Of a stretch of DNA of 64,000 bases, positions 12,195 to 24,000 are shown in pieces. Position 1 is the stretch's first letter. Each line of letters starts with the position of its first letter. This DNA comes from Ophiobolus disseminans (taxonomy: Eukaryota; Ascomycota; Dothideomycetes; Pleosporales; Phaeosphaeriaceae). The notes under the pieces are model-generated. The model ran no database searches. It had not been told where the DNA came from and saw only the letters and a list, made by a program, of their open reading frames with translations. The stretch covers positions 425,193 to 489,192 of the forward strand of contig MU006239.1 in NCBI GenBank assembly GCA_010093685.1, written 5' to 3'. A program made the translations under genes and the position numbers.

Positions 12195-12419
12195 TATTAG
12201 ATGTAATCAGCCTTTTAGCAGGGCGCTTAGAGACGGCAGAACTAATTATGTGCTGGATTACTGCTAGCGCAGACTTAGAATAAGGAAGATAAAGATAAGC
12301 AGAGAAGACCCCTTAAGAGAACACACAAGATACACAATGAATACATAACTATTAATTATAATTAATACTAATTAACATTATTTATCTTTACACGATCTAA
12401 TTAACCCTCCGATCTGACA
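12195..12419 (+). repeat. Copia A 3' LTR (225 bp)
   Basis: Starts TATTAGATGTAATCAGCC (TG changed to TA) and ends GATCTGACA. It is preceded by the polypurine run AAGCTAAGGGGG and followed by the TSD copy TTAGT. Confidence 0.9.
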
Positions 12420-13587
12420 TTAGTATACGAGACGTTATTTCTAATAAGCAAACAGTATTTAACGGCTAGATAGAGGACCTTGCTAGCAACCTAATAAACT
12501 AAACGCTAGAGGAGATTGCGACTCTTGTACAGACAATAGAGCTGCCTACTTCTTATAACGTATCTAAGATAGCCTTGTTTTACGAGGACAAGCTAATTAA
12601 CGCGGCAAGCAGCTGCAACGAGACAGAGGAGCAGGGCGGCCTCTACTAAGGAAAGAATATACAGGACTTATATCTAACACCTCTAGATACACTACTACCC
12701 GTAGCACTACTTGCACAGCTAATAATAGACTACGAGTCTAACTATACGACACTACACAGGTCGTCTAAGATAGTTCTATAGGCAGCAGCCTTTATTATAG
12801 GAACTTAAGTAGGCAACGTAGGAGTACATAAGGGCAAGGCAGTAGACAAGGCTTAGATAATAAGGATACTCGCGAAAGGCTTAAAGCTCTATTAGAGTAA
12901 ACTCCTACCTCTACCTACGTGCCAAAGCAAGCTTAAGGACTATCCTATAGGAGATCTCTTTAAGAAAGCTAAAGAAGATTACCTAGCTAGCTATTAGCAG
13001 ATGCGATTATAGTTAGAAGTCCCTACACAGTTAATTAAGCTAATAGAGTAATAGATACTAGACTGCATATAGGTGTACACCTATAAGCTTAACATAGAGT
13101 ATAACTTTGTTAAGTGTAAGGCACGCCTAGTCGTGCGAGGAGACTAGCAGAGAAATATTACCTCTTAGGACACGTACGCAGTAACACTTGCAAGCTAGTT
13201 ATTTATAATGCTTATAGTAATTGCTGCTAAACACGACCTTAAGCTAAAATAATATAATGTTATAAACGCCTTTGTACACGCGAGTATTAACCGCGAAATA
13301 TACATAAGAATGCCGCGAGGATATCGAAAGCTAGAGACAATCCTAAAGGTCTAAAAAGCTCTCTATAGACTACAAGTGTTACCTCTACTCTAGCAGAAGA
13401 ACTTTACGTTAACACTTAAAGAGATAGGTTTTAGTAGCGTTCTGCACAAGCCCTGCTGCATAATTAAGAACAGCATTATTATCTTCTTCTACGTTAATAA
13501 CATAATTGTCGCATACAACGCGCAATAGAGAGGCGAGGCTAATTAGATTATTAGCCGCCTAAAGGAGAAATACACGCTAACTAGAGA

Positions 13588-13785
13588 TGTTAGATATTAG
13601 GGGTGCTGTAAGGCTACTAATACTAAAAGAAACAGGAGGGGCGGGCACAAGCGCCTTAGCACACTAGTACTAAATCTAACACCTAGTTAAACTCCGCACT
13701 TAACTAGGGAACACTACAACAGAACATTATTATTATTAATTTATCTTATCTATTATTAGGTTTTAATACCTTATTAAATCTGACA
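13588..13785 (+). repeat. Copia C 5' LTR (198 bp)
   Basis: Differs from the 3' LTR at nine positions, all transitions, eight of them CpA/TpG against TpA. In seven of those eight the 5' copy has the A/T form. Confidence 0.92.
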
Positions 13786-16700
13786 ATTAAGAGTCTCACT
13801 GCCTTTACTAAGGCTACCTACTAAGGCTACCTAACAAAAGCTATTCAACAACTACACTATATCGCTTATTAACTAACGCGATGCAACTGTTATCCTTAGC
13901 AACTAGTATAACTAGACTACCTAGCTTACTTAAGTCAAAGCGCGCTGCGCTGCCTATAACATCTAGGATAATGTAAAGAAAGAAGGACTAGTCCTATTCC
14001 TAATTAAGCTAGTTATGCTAGACCTGCCTAAACTATCCTAGTACAGTGCTACAGCTAGAATCGAGAAGGCAATACGCCTATCTATGCTATCAATCTAAGG
14101 CTAGAAAGCCTATAAGAAGAATATAGACTACTACAAAACCCTTACTAAGAGATATAAGCTTAATCTCTACTAATATAATACTTAATAGAAGAGTATTTAG
14201 CATGTCACCTAGCTAATCTAATCAACAGTTGCGCTCTATCTCTAACGCACATGCTGCCTACTAGAATAGTCACTACGCTAGTGGCTTGCTAACCTTAAGC
14301 TTACTGCTAGGGTTAATAATCGCCTTAAAAAGGAACGCACACGCGAACGCTACTACACCGCTCTTAAGCCTATGCGCAATACACACAATTAGGATACATA
14401 GCTAGTAGAATATAATAAAGCATTATTAGATGCAATAGTGCATAGAGTGTCTAAGGTACATAATATTAACAATATCACTAAAGACTTCCTATAGGCTGTA
14501 AACAAGGCAGCACCTATATAGGCTGCAACCTTCTAAGATACTAGAAGGTTTTATTCTCTTATAACAAGAAAGGAGATAATAAAACGCTTCTAGGAATACA
14601 TAAGCCTGAATTATCCGCTAAAACTAGTGAATAAAAAGCAGGCATTTATTGCTGTAGCTAATAACTCCTTATTTCTCGCTAATAGTGGTGCAACTACCTA
14701 GGATAGCTAGAAGGACGCTTCTAAAGCTATAGAAAACAGCGCGCTATCTAAACACAGGGAAAGAAACCCTAGTAGAAAGAGAAAGAGCAATTAATCCTTC
14801 TCTTAGTCTAGCAAAAGACCTGCTAGTAACAAGGCATCTTTAGGTAAGAAGTGCCTAGCATGTGACTAAGTCCATGACATTAAGGATTGCTAGTATATTA
14901 ATAATAACTAAGCACCTAAATAGTGGAAGCTAAACTCTACTATGCGCACTCTTATAGAATACAAGCGCAAGCACGACACTATTCTTTAAGAAGCATTAAG
15001 AAGTAAGAGTAGATTAAAGTCTCAAACTCTATACATCAAGAGATCAGATTCCTAGACACTAATTATCTAGGATATCTCTAATAATAATCAACAATAACTA
15101 GAAGGTTAGCAAATTACCGCAATTACTAAGGCCTTATTCTAAGTTAGTGGCAATTAAGGTTACCCTTTGAAACACTCCTTTATTCTAGACTTAGGCTTAA
15201 CCTGCTATATCACTAATAACCTAGAGCGCACCTATAACAATAGACTATGTACACCTAGCGACTTTATATAGGCAGGTAACTCTTAACTCTAGATTATAGG
15301 GTATAGTTTACGAGACCTATTCCTAACTAATTAGAGCAGAACAACTAAGCTTATCCTTTATGATATTGCTATCTATCTAGATATCCTATGCAACCTAGTA
15401 TTATTCCGCCTTCTTAGGCAGCTAGGCATATAGTGGGAAACTAAGCATAAACCTACTACACTTAGGAGACTAGATAGATCTATCCTAGGAAGGCTTACTA
15501 AGCTTTATAGCTAATAGGTGTTAGAACACTACTTAACTATTAACTCGACTATTAACTCCGCCTTCTATACAATAAACTTAAGAACACTAAGAGCACTACA
15601 AAGGTCCTTAGCTATTACCTAGCATAAGCGCCTAGGCTATCTAGGCCTAGCAGCTATTAAGCACCTTATTTAGCAAGCTAAGAGAGTGCGCATTAAAGGC
15701 ATCACTACAGTTAAGTGCAACTTATGTGGCAAAGCTAAAGCTAAGCGTTAAATACGCCGTACACCACGCAATAATAACCTAGGACTAGAAGAAAGACTAG
15801 CTATTGACTTCCACTTCTATAAGAAGTAGAGTATTACTAAGAAGAAGAGTTAAATGCTTATTACCTGTAGGTTCTCTAGACTTTAGTAGGACATGTACTT
15901 CACGGACAACAGAACTGCTAACTCTATTATTAACAAACTTAGGATCTTCTTTACCTTTCTTAGGATCTATTTCAACATCACTATCAAGATTATTAAAGTA
16001 GACAATAAGATCACTACTATTAAACCACAAGTTCAGCGCTAGCTCAACTCTAAAGGGATTATTATTAAGCCTTTACCTCCTAATACTTAAGCCTAGAATA
16101 GAGGTGCTAAACGCTTAGAGAGTGTAAACAAGGAGAAGGCACGCGCTATAAGATTAGATGCCAACCTCTCCTAGGAACTGTAGCCTAAAATCACTAGAGC
16201 AGCAGTTTACCTCTACAATAGAACGCTAAATTACACTAACAACTAGAAGACACTATATAAGACCTTCTTTACAAGGATTGCTTTCTCTAATAGAATTGTT
16301 ACTAAACTCCGCAAACTAAACCTCACTTATCTTAAAGCATATAGATGCAAGTCCTTTGCAATGACTGATAATACTTATAGAGGGAAATTACGCCTCTAAC
16401 GCCTAGACCTAAAGGCTTAGGTTAGCTACCTAGTTAGATACAAATCATCTAACATCTATCGTATCTAGATACTATCTATAGCTAAGGTTATTAGCACACG
16501 CGACGTTGTGTTTAATAAGCACTTAATATTTAATAGCAAGACTAAGAACCTAATAGACAACCTTATGCACAGTACACTAGAAGAGATTGCAACTTATATT
16601 AAGACTATAGAGCTTCTAATACTACTAACTAATCTAGAGGTTAAATTATTCTTTAAGGATAACACTACTAAAGACTTAACAGCTTAAGAAGAGACTAATC

Positions 16701-18645
16701 TATCTAGCTATTACTAAGAGAGGAAGATTATAGGGAGAAAGATTATAGGCAAATACCTAACACCTCCACTATCACTACTACTACTAGCTGTATTACTAGC
16801 TACATTGTTAACCCTAAACAAGGCAACAGGATTAACGTAGTTATGCTTATCTAAGACTATCCTATAGGCAGCTGCCTTTATAGCAGGAACTTAGACTAGA
16901 TGTGTTAGCTAACATAAAGGAGAAGTGGTTAATAAGGCTAAGGTAAAGAGGCTGCTTGCCTTAGGCATTAAGCTACACCGCAGTTAGCTCCTACCTCTAC
17001 TAACTTATAAGACTAAACTTAAAGAACACCTAATAGAAGAGCTATTTAAAGAAGCAGAACGCAACTATTTAGCAAGCCATCAAAAAATAGAATCATAGAG
17101 AGAAGTATCCTATGCCTTAATTAGACTAACAGGTCACTAGGTCCTAGACTGTATGTAGGTATACACCTATAAGTTCAACAAGGATTATTAATTCCTTAAG
17201 TACAAGGCACGCCTTGTAGTTAGAGGAGACTAATAGAGACAGATCTCTTCCTAAGACACCTATGCAGCCACCCTAGCTAGCAGATCATTTCGTATGCTTA
17301 TAGCAATTGCAGCTAAGCACAACCTAGAACTTAAGCAATAGAACATTACAAACGCATTTGTTTATGCTACTATAGATAGGGAAATCTACATAAGGATGCC
17401 TAAAGGATACTAGAAGATAGGTATCATCCTTAAGGTCCAAAAGGCCTTGTATAGATTGCGCATCTTACCTATGCTCTAGTAGAAGGAGTTTATAATAACT
17501 CTTAAAGACCTTAGCTTTACACGCGTCCCTTACGAGCCTTGCTGTATAATTAAGAACAGCATTATTATCTTCTTTTATGTAGATGACATTATCCTAGCCT
17601 ATGCTAAACACAAGGCTAAGAAAGCACAATAAGCAGTTAAACTCCTACAGGACAAGTATACTATAACTAGAGGAGAAGATCTCTAATAGTTCCTAGGAGT
17701 TGAGGTGATAAGAGACAGGAAGAAAGAACTTATCTATCTCTTATAAGCTGCATATGTAGACAAAATCTACAGGCTAGTAGATAAGCATAAGCTACGCTAT
17801 AATACACCTATAAGTTCTATTGAACTTAAGCTCTTAAACTCACTGTTAACACCTGCTGAGATCAATAGATACTAACGCAAAATTAGGTTACTACTCTTTA
17901 CTGCAGTCACTACTAGACTAGACATTGCTTTTGCTACCTTACGCTTAGCACGCTTCCTCTCAAACCCCTTCTAAGAGCATTACGATGCCGCAGACCGCGT
18001 CCTTCTATACCTATTAGACATAAGGTAGCTAGCACTTTAGCTTAGAGAAGGAGACACTCTTTAAGTAGCTAGTGATGCATTATTTGCAGACAACACACAA
18101 GACAGGAGAAGCTCTTAAGGCTATGTAATTAAGCTCTTTAATAGCCTTATTACCTAGAGAGCTAGCAAGCAAGACACTGTCACCACATCCACCACTGAGG
18201 CAGAACTCCTAGCTCTATCCTAAGTAGCTAAGGAAGCTCTCTTCACATCACGCCTACTCAAAGAGCTCTAAATCTAGCTTCTATCTAACACAATTACAAT
18301 TTATTGCGACAACATGCAGACTATTAGACTAGTTACAAAAGAGATATCAAAGCTTTAAACAAAGCTTAGGCATGTGGACATCTACAACCACTAGATAAGA
18401 CAGGAAGTTGCAAGTGGAAAGATTACTGTAGAATACATTTAATTATCGGAAATAATAGCAAATAGCTTCACTAAGGTGTTGCTAGGCAATAAGTGGCCAA
18501 ACTTCCTTTATTAAGTTAGATTAGTTAAGGTATTACTACACAAGGTGACTAAGGAGGCACTATTAGAAGAACTTTAAGCAAAACTTAAGGACCTTATTAT
18601 CACCTAAGGTTACTAGCTTGCAAATACATCTAAGCTAAGAGAGTG

Positions 18646-18843
18646 TGTTAGATATTAGGGGTGCTGTGAGGCTACTAACACTAAAAGAAATAGGAGGGGC
18701 GGGCACAAGCGCCTTAGCACACTAGTACTAGATCTAACACCTAGTTAAACTCCGCACTTGACTAGGGAACACTACAACAGAACATTATTATTATCAATTC
18801 ATCTTATCTATTATTAGGTTTCAATACCTTATCAAATCTGACA
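18646..18843 (+). repeat. Copia C 3' LTR (198 bp)
   Basis: Same length and termini as 13588-13785. Retains more CpA/TpG, so it is the less mutated copy. Confidence 0.92.
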
Positions 18844-19454
18844 AGACAAGAGACGAGACAAGACGAGGAACACGATCAATCAATTATCAATTTCTACGAT
18901 TCTATTATCTACATTAAAGACTACTATAAATCTAATAGAAGTATAGTAGAAGAAGATTAGGGTTATGTACACGCCCACTAATAATATAATTGCTAATAGC
19001 TTTACTAAGTCTCTGCCTGCTAATAAGATGTACTAGTTTCTTAAACACGTTATGCTAGTAGATATTAAGGATAAGATTGTTGTTGAGAAAGAACAAATAG
19101 AAGAACTACTTAACTATTTAGAGAGCATAGAGATTAGAGGCACCGCACTATAATACTACAACATTAAATATAATCTACAGCAGTACAGAAAACCTAGAGT
19201 TGTATAGGCGGAGGACTATCTAGCTTAGAGCGTAGCTTAAGCTAAAGGGGTGTGTTAGATATAAGGTGGATTTTGGGTAGAAGGCAACGGAGTTGGAGAT
19301 TATTACGTTACGTAGACCCCCTAGTCCCAAGAGGGACTAGGACAGGGCGACCTTCCGTCTTATCTCTTACGAGATAGCTCTACAGACACAACAACACACA
19401 TGTTTATCTACAATAATTATAAATATTATTATTAGAACCCTGTTATCTAATACA
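18844..19454 (+). mobile_element. Copia 'D', 3' terminal fragment with LTR
   Basis: The segment about 18900-19150 reads, with a frameshift, like the end of Copia RNase H (YTPTNNIIANSFTKSLPANK, matching the 'P-T-x-x-x-x-A-D-x-L-T-K-x-L' pattern). A purine run AAGCTAAAGGGG leads into an LTR at 19253-19454 (TGTTAGATATAAGG to CTAATACA, 202 bp). The 5' part is absent; the left border coincides with the end of Copia C. Confidence 0.7.
19253..19454 (+). repeat. Copia D 3' LTR (202 bp)
   Basis: TG...CA termini and placement right after the purine run define it. No second copy exists in the window to confirm the exact ends. Confidence 0.65.
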
Positions 19455-19456
19455 AC

Positions 19457-19544
19457 GCGTAATCTATTACATTATAATTGCGTAATCTATTACATTATGA
19501 TGTACAATCTATCTGTACGCGTAATCTATTACATTAGATTACGC
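19457..19544. repeat. Three 18-bp repeats with a terminal hairpin
   Basis: GCGTAATCTATTACATTA occurs at 19457-19474, 19480-19497 and 19519-19536. The last copy runs into its own reverse complement, giving a perfect 10-bp stem (19519-19528 with 19535-19544) and a 6-nt loop. It looks like piled-up LTR ends or a small tandem array between retroelement remnants. Confidence 0.75.
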
Positions 19545-20300
19545 ATCTAGAGTGCTCTAGAACTAGATTGTATTTATAAGCAAAGAACCTTCTAGAGCTA
19601 CTCTACAATGTATATAGAGACTCTCTTCTCTCTCTATAGCTTAATCTTGTAACTAGTATATACATTTTATATTACTAGTATCTTCTCTACTCTTTACCCT
19701 ACTTCCGTTGCGACTATTACGTTATCACCACGTGATAGTAGCCTCCTACTAGAAGAGGAATAGCCTGTTTCTACATACAGGCTACAATCCACGCCTCCTC
19801 TTGACATAAGCTATTAGCTTAAAGGTTAGTCTCAAAGGCAACATGTTCGCTGCAGAAATAGCGCGATAGTTATCTAGATTAACTAGGTTACGTACTATAT
19901 ACCCTTCTGCTAACTATTATAGTTATAAAGTTCTAACTTGTATCTCTCTATTAGAGTTTTGTATTGTTCTATGCCTTCCTTGTATACCTTCTGCTCTTAG
20001 GCGGAGAGCTCTAACGTGTGCGTAGCTTCTGTGATGCCGTTTATTGCGCTGTATTAAGAGACGTTTAGAGGGCTTAGAAGCCTCAGTTGGGATAAAATAG
20101 AGATCGCGCTTTTTTTTTAGGTTATCCTAGATATTGTAGGCTGCGCATCGTGCTTTGACTTGGTTTAGCATTCGTTAGAGGTTAAGAGGATTATTGTCGC
20201 GTCGCGTTGAGGCTAAGTGGACATGTTCATGTCTTTTCTCGTTATTTTCTAATAAAGGCAGTGAGACTCTTAATTGTCAGATTATAGGATTGATAAACTT
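19545..20300 (-). mobile_element. Copia remnant, minus strand (gag leader and LTR stub)
   Basis: At 20261-20279 the plus strand reads GTGAGACTCTTAAT followed by TGTCA. This is the reverse complement of the LTR end plus primer site seen in Copia A and C. The DNA to its left (about 19840-20260), read on the minus strand, resembles the gag leader of those elements but is heavily mutated. The LTR stub fades by about 20300, where base composition changes to that of ordinary genomic DNA. 19545-19840 is AT-rich repeat-like DNA that I could not assign. Confidence 0.55.
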
Positions 20301-20700
20301 GGTCCAGAAGTTGATGGTTGAGATGATTGATTGAAGGTTCGTTCACCCTTGCTGGGAGATCGTCTACGTGGTGATGTTTCACGCTATTCTAAATCTAACT
20401 TCCCATTCGGTGCGATTCCACTTCCTTCACCTCATGCGTCTTATGGACGCGATGCTGACACTGCTCTGATCTGACAGTCAGAGACATGAAGGGTGGTAGT
20501 GATTTGATTTATATTATTGCCGTGATCTTGACAAACTCTATGTATTTCGCGTCAATTTCACTGCTGCGAACTGACAGTTCCAGACAGCCGAACCTGAACG
20601 ACTACGACTGCGCATAGTCGCGACGTGGATATCCTACGTCGTGAACAAGTCTTCATTGCAGAGATCGTCCTCGGAGAGATCGCCATCGTAGAAACTGCCG

Positions 20701-21027
20701 TCATGCAGATCGCAAGAATTGGAGCAATTCTTCGACCATTAGTCGCAACTTCAATGCTTTGTATTTCAGCTTCACGAATCCCAGACCGAGACAGACCCAT
20801 GCAGCGATGAATATGATCTTTTTCCGGCCAGCGACCTCCGGAACGCCCAACAAATGGTTTATCAGATAGATCAAGGGAACCATGACCAGAGTGAAGGATA
20901 GATAATTGATGACTGTGTGGACACAAAAATCGGTGTAGATGGATAACGGGACCGTAGCGTGGGTGAGGGTGAGACATGTGAGACCTGCGACGGCATAAGC
21001 GATGAAATGGAGGTATAGGTTATCCAT
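20701..21027 (-). CDS. Possible small three-TM membrane protein, unknown function
   Basis: 108 codons from an ATG at 21027. The sequence is strongly patterned: hydrophobic segments at about residues 6-24 (FIAYAVAGLTCLTLTHATV), 36-60 (VINYLSFTLVMVPLIYLINHLL) and 69-87 (KIIFIAAWVCLGLGFVKLKY), separated by short polar loops, with a basic C-terminal half. This alternation is unlikely by chance in a random frame. I recognise no family. It is the first gene-like sequence right of the RIPped block, only 400 bp from it, and an upstream or downstream exon could be missing. An overlapping frame at 20558-20977 has no such pattern. Confidence 0.4.
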   Translation of the reverse strand: MDNLYLHFIAYAVAGLTCLTLTHATVPLSIYTDFCVHTVINYLSFTLVMVPLIYLINHLLGVPEVAGRKKIIFIAAWVCLGLGFVKLKYKALKLRLMVEELLQFLRSA

Positions 21028-24000
21028 TTTGTTTCCGGGTGCGAGTTTTCGTGTGTATTTATTCGGGTATGAGATGAGTGTTTAGGCGGGTCTTCGTGAG
21101 AAGTCTGTTGGCTGTGGTAAGGGTTGATGAGGTCTGGGTGATGAGAGAGAAGTATAACGCAGAGCCCTCAGGGCATTATATAAGGAGAGGATCGAACCAA
21201 GGGGTAACTATATTGTGAATGAATGAAATCAGGGGCATTGACAGGGTGATACAAGCAGCGCGAGAGTTTTGCTGAAAGATGCCAAATCCTTGCCGCTGAC
21301 TGGGAAACGTCAAGCGCTGGGGTGACAGGGAATGTCGCGACAAGCGGTGGGAAAGCAAGTACTCGATAGCCTGGCAAGTATTTGCTGCCGAGGTTGGCGT
21401 ACAAAATACTGAATGCTTTTAGCCTGCCGAACGGTTTTTCAGGTAGCTTCTTGAGTAGCCCTTAAAAAACAGTTCTCGTCCTGGTAAACAAACATGGCGT
21501 GTGGGGGTAATTCGTACGGCACCTTGGATTGCCTCTGAGGTCCAAAGATGGCTCGTCATCCTGTACCCAGCACACATCAGTCAGAATATAAGTTTTGTCG
21601 TCGCACCTGCTGGTACCGAATTTCGCAAGCTTCCCCTTCACGCTCAACCAGGGACGACCTCCATGCTCTTGTCGAGCGGAGACCTGCGATTGGGGCCGAA
21701 GCCCGATGGTGAATCTTGGGTCATGTCTTGCCTCGTGGCGTTTGCAACACCTTAAAAGCATCTAACAATACTGTCAGCTGAGATAGAAGAGAATGGAAAG
21801 ACAGACAGACAAACAATTACGGCTGTGGCCGTAACCGTACAATGGCCATGGCGGATTCGATTGCGCCGTCCCAATACCGACAACGGCGCGCCGCACTGTT
21901 CATCCACAGTAGGATGACAGTTATTGCGAACGCTAGCTTGAGGTAACGCAGTGTCTCTGGTAACAGCGAACTGGATCTTGCAATGGTCTGAGGTAGTTCA
22001 AGAGTGGCTTTGAATCGCTTTGATTGCTATAGACGAGCCGAGAATGTGTGGTATGTGAAGATATTTCCGGGTCGCCGAAAAAGGTTGGTAAGGCCCAGTT
22101 GAGCACGAATACGACTTCTCGGAACTTGATCCAGCTCTTTCCTACTCTTTCCTTGTTCCAACGTTGCATTGTAGCGCAGGCGCGTGGAGTGGGAGCGGCG
22201 GGCCATCGACTACGTCGAGATCGAATCGAATGTATCAAAGGTCAGTCATTTCCCCAATGCTGATGTCGAAGATGGCAATGGTAATGGGCTGCGGTTTGGA
22301 GTATTTGGTCCAATGGGGTATTGATGCTTCGACTCCTTGTGGAGCAAGCTCGACGTGGTATGCTGTTTGTGACTGCGTCTTGTGGATGCCGAAACCTTAT
22401 ATCTGCCAATTTGATGCATCTTGCTCTTCATCATTCGCAGCAGCCTCGTAAACCTTTCTTCCGTGCGCGAAGCACGGGTTCAAGATTGATGCCCACTTGG
22501 AGATGTGGGCGTAACGGAGTTGGTAAGCGGTACACAGTATGACAGCGGAAGGGGGCTAGACCGCGGCACACGCACTTTTGGCGCGGAAAGAGCATTGCCA
22601 GCGTGGGGTGTTTGGTCTTCTTTGGATCATGGAAGGCGTGCCAGGGATTCGAATTTCCTCTACTCTCCCTGTCGGCGAGAACGGCCCCATGCGACGGGTG
22701 ATATCGACATGTCGAAGGTACACAGATCGAGCTTCTGTGCAAGATGTCGACACCCAGCTTCATCATTCTCGGCGGGTTTCGATTCGTCGGTGTCCCAGAA
22801 GTGTGTAAATAGCCATGTGCTTAAACAAAGATCTAAAACCGTTGTGCGCGCCTCGCTGGTCCAGCCTTATCGTTTACATTCGGACAAATTGTTGGCGTTG
22901 TGGACTCTAAGCTCGCGGGAGGTCTTTGCGCAACGTGGAAGAGCATGATCAGAACCTGGTGTCATCTCAATCAGCTCTTATTGGGAAGCGGGGAGATGTC
23001 GCACGACGTGAAGCTGCCCTTGGAGAGGGCGAGGTCGACGCACCCAACATTTTCCAGGTACAGCAGCATGCAAAAGATTGAGTTCTCGCGTGTAATGGAT
23101 CAACATCGTGATGAAGACGGAGATAATCGAGTTTCTCGAGACGTTTATGATTGACAGCGACGCTATCTAGTGCTCGGAGCCAACATGGACACTGGCGATT
23201 TGTACTCGTCGAGCATCTCGATGGTGACTAACCCCATCTTTTTCCCCGTTTCTGGGACAACGACGATGAAGAGATCGTCAACACGGGCTCATCTTATTTC
23301 TATTTTGGGCCAGATTGCGTCGTCAATCGTCTTCGTGAACGCACGACCCACGGCGAGTGCATGACATCCTACCCATCTCTTGCGCGGCCTTGATCATGGA
23401 GTCGACGCTCCACCCGCTCGCCTCGAAGGTCCGGATTATCGCTTTTGTCCCTTCTCCCACCACATAGCCAGGGTCGTGCTTGCACTCAGAGTGAAGTGAC
23501 TTGTCTCGTTAATTCGAATGTTCGGCATGCTGAAGACGAGCAGCTTTCTTTTTCCCATCTCCTTCGTCATCAGAGTTATACGGGCGCACCTCCCCACACC
23601 AGCACCAGGCGCACAATGGGCGTTAGGATGGCGAAGACGTCCATCAATCCCATCCCAACCAACGAGTCGCTCATGATCTCAAGAATGACGGGCACCTCGG
23701 AGGTGTCCGCGTCGAGCTCGGATTCGGTCATCGTGCCGCAGCACTCTCAGCACTTGCAATCAGTCAAGGTGAGCGTGAAAGCGAGCTCATCGTTCGGAGC
23801 GTGCATCATGGCAGGCTCGTCTTCCTGCCAGTTCTCTCGTTGAAATCGTACAATGTATGTGATTATCGCGTAGGCGGTTTCGGCGGGTTAAGAGGGTACG
23901 CACTCGTTATGGTTTGTGATGATGTACCTAAATTCTGCACTCTTCGTGTAACCTGACCCATATTTTCTCCTACGTTGTGCAGGGGTCGACGTACCTTCTA

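Larger units (their letters stand above)
6952..12419 (+). mobile_element. Copia 'A', complete 5468-bp LTR retrotransposon, TSD TTAGT
   Basis: Flanked by TTAGT at 6947-6951 and 12420-12424. LTRs of 225 bp lie at both ends. After the 5' LTR comes the primer-binding region ATTAAGAGTCTTAC. Then follow gag with a knuckle at 8247-8285 (C-x2-C-x3-H-x4-C, all four ligands intact), a protease stretch (about 8500-8650), the integrase zinc finger (WHKRLGH, about 9010-9120), the integrase core (9180-9560), reverse transcriptase with an intact YVDD at 11100-11111, RNase H (about 11580-12060), and a purine run AAGCTAAGGGGG before the 3' LTR. It is the Copia order (integrase before RT). All frames carry many TAG/TAA stops, so it cannot move on its own. 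Confidence 0.93.
4313..13587 (+). mobile_element. Copia 'B', incomplete and interrupted by a nested Copia A
   Basis: Plus-strand Ty1/Copia remnant in two blocks, 4313-6951 and 12420-13587. Block 1 holds gag with a damaged zinc knuckle near 5308-5350, a protease-like stretch (about 5540-5880), the integrase HHCC region near 6107-6230 and the integrase core. Block 2 resumes in the integrase C-terminus and runs into reverse transcriptase, where YVDD has become YVNN at 13490-13501. The reading at the junction (STKVIST then RDVIS) joins perfectly across the nested element once one TTAGT is removed. RNase H and both LTRs are missing; the element stops where Copia C begins at 13588. Dozens of in-frame stops. 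Confidence 0.8.
13588..18843 (+). mobile_element. Copia 'C', complete 5256-bp LTR retrotransposon
   Basis: LTRs of exactly 198 bp at both ends (TGTTAG...CTGACA). The 5' LTR is followed by ATTAAGAGTCTCACTGCC (primer site) and the 3' LTR is preceded by AAGCTAAGAGAG. Internal order: gag with knuckle C-x2-C-x3-H-x4-C near 14853-14891, protease, integrase zinc finger (WHKRLGY, about 15620-15740), integrase core, reverse transcriptase with YVDD at 17576-17587, and RNase H (ASDALFADN near 18070). Flanks AGAGA (left) and AGACA (right) are not a perfect TSD. The sequence right of it does not continue Copia B, so a deletion or recombination followed insertion. Frames are full of stops. Confidence 0.92.

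Noticed and set aside
15797..16030. Small frames on both strands inside Copia C
   Set aside because: They overlap the integrase core and are fragments or antisense shadows of it.
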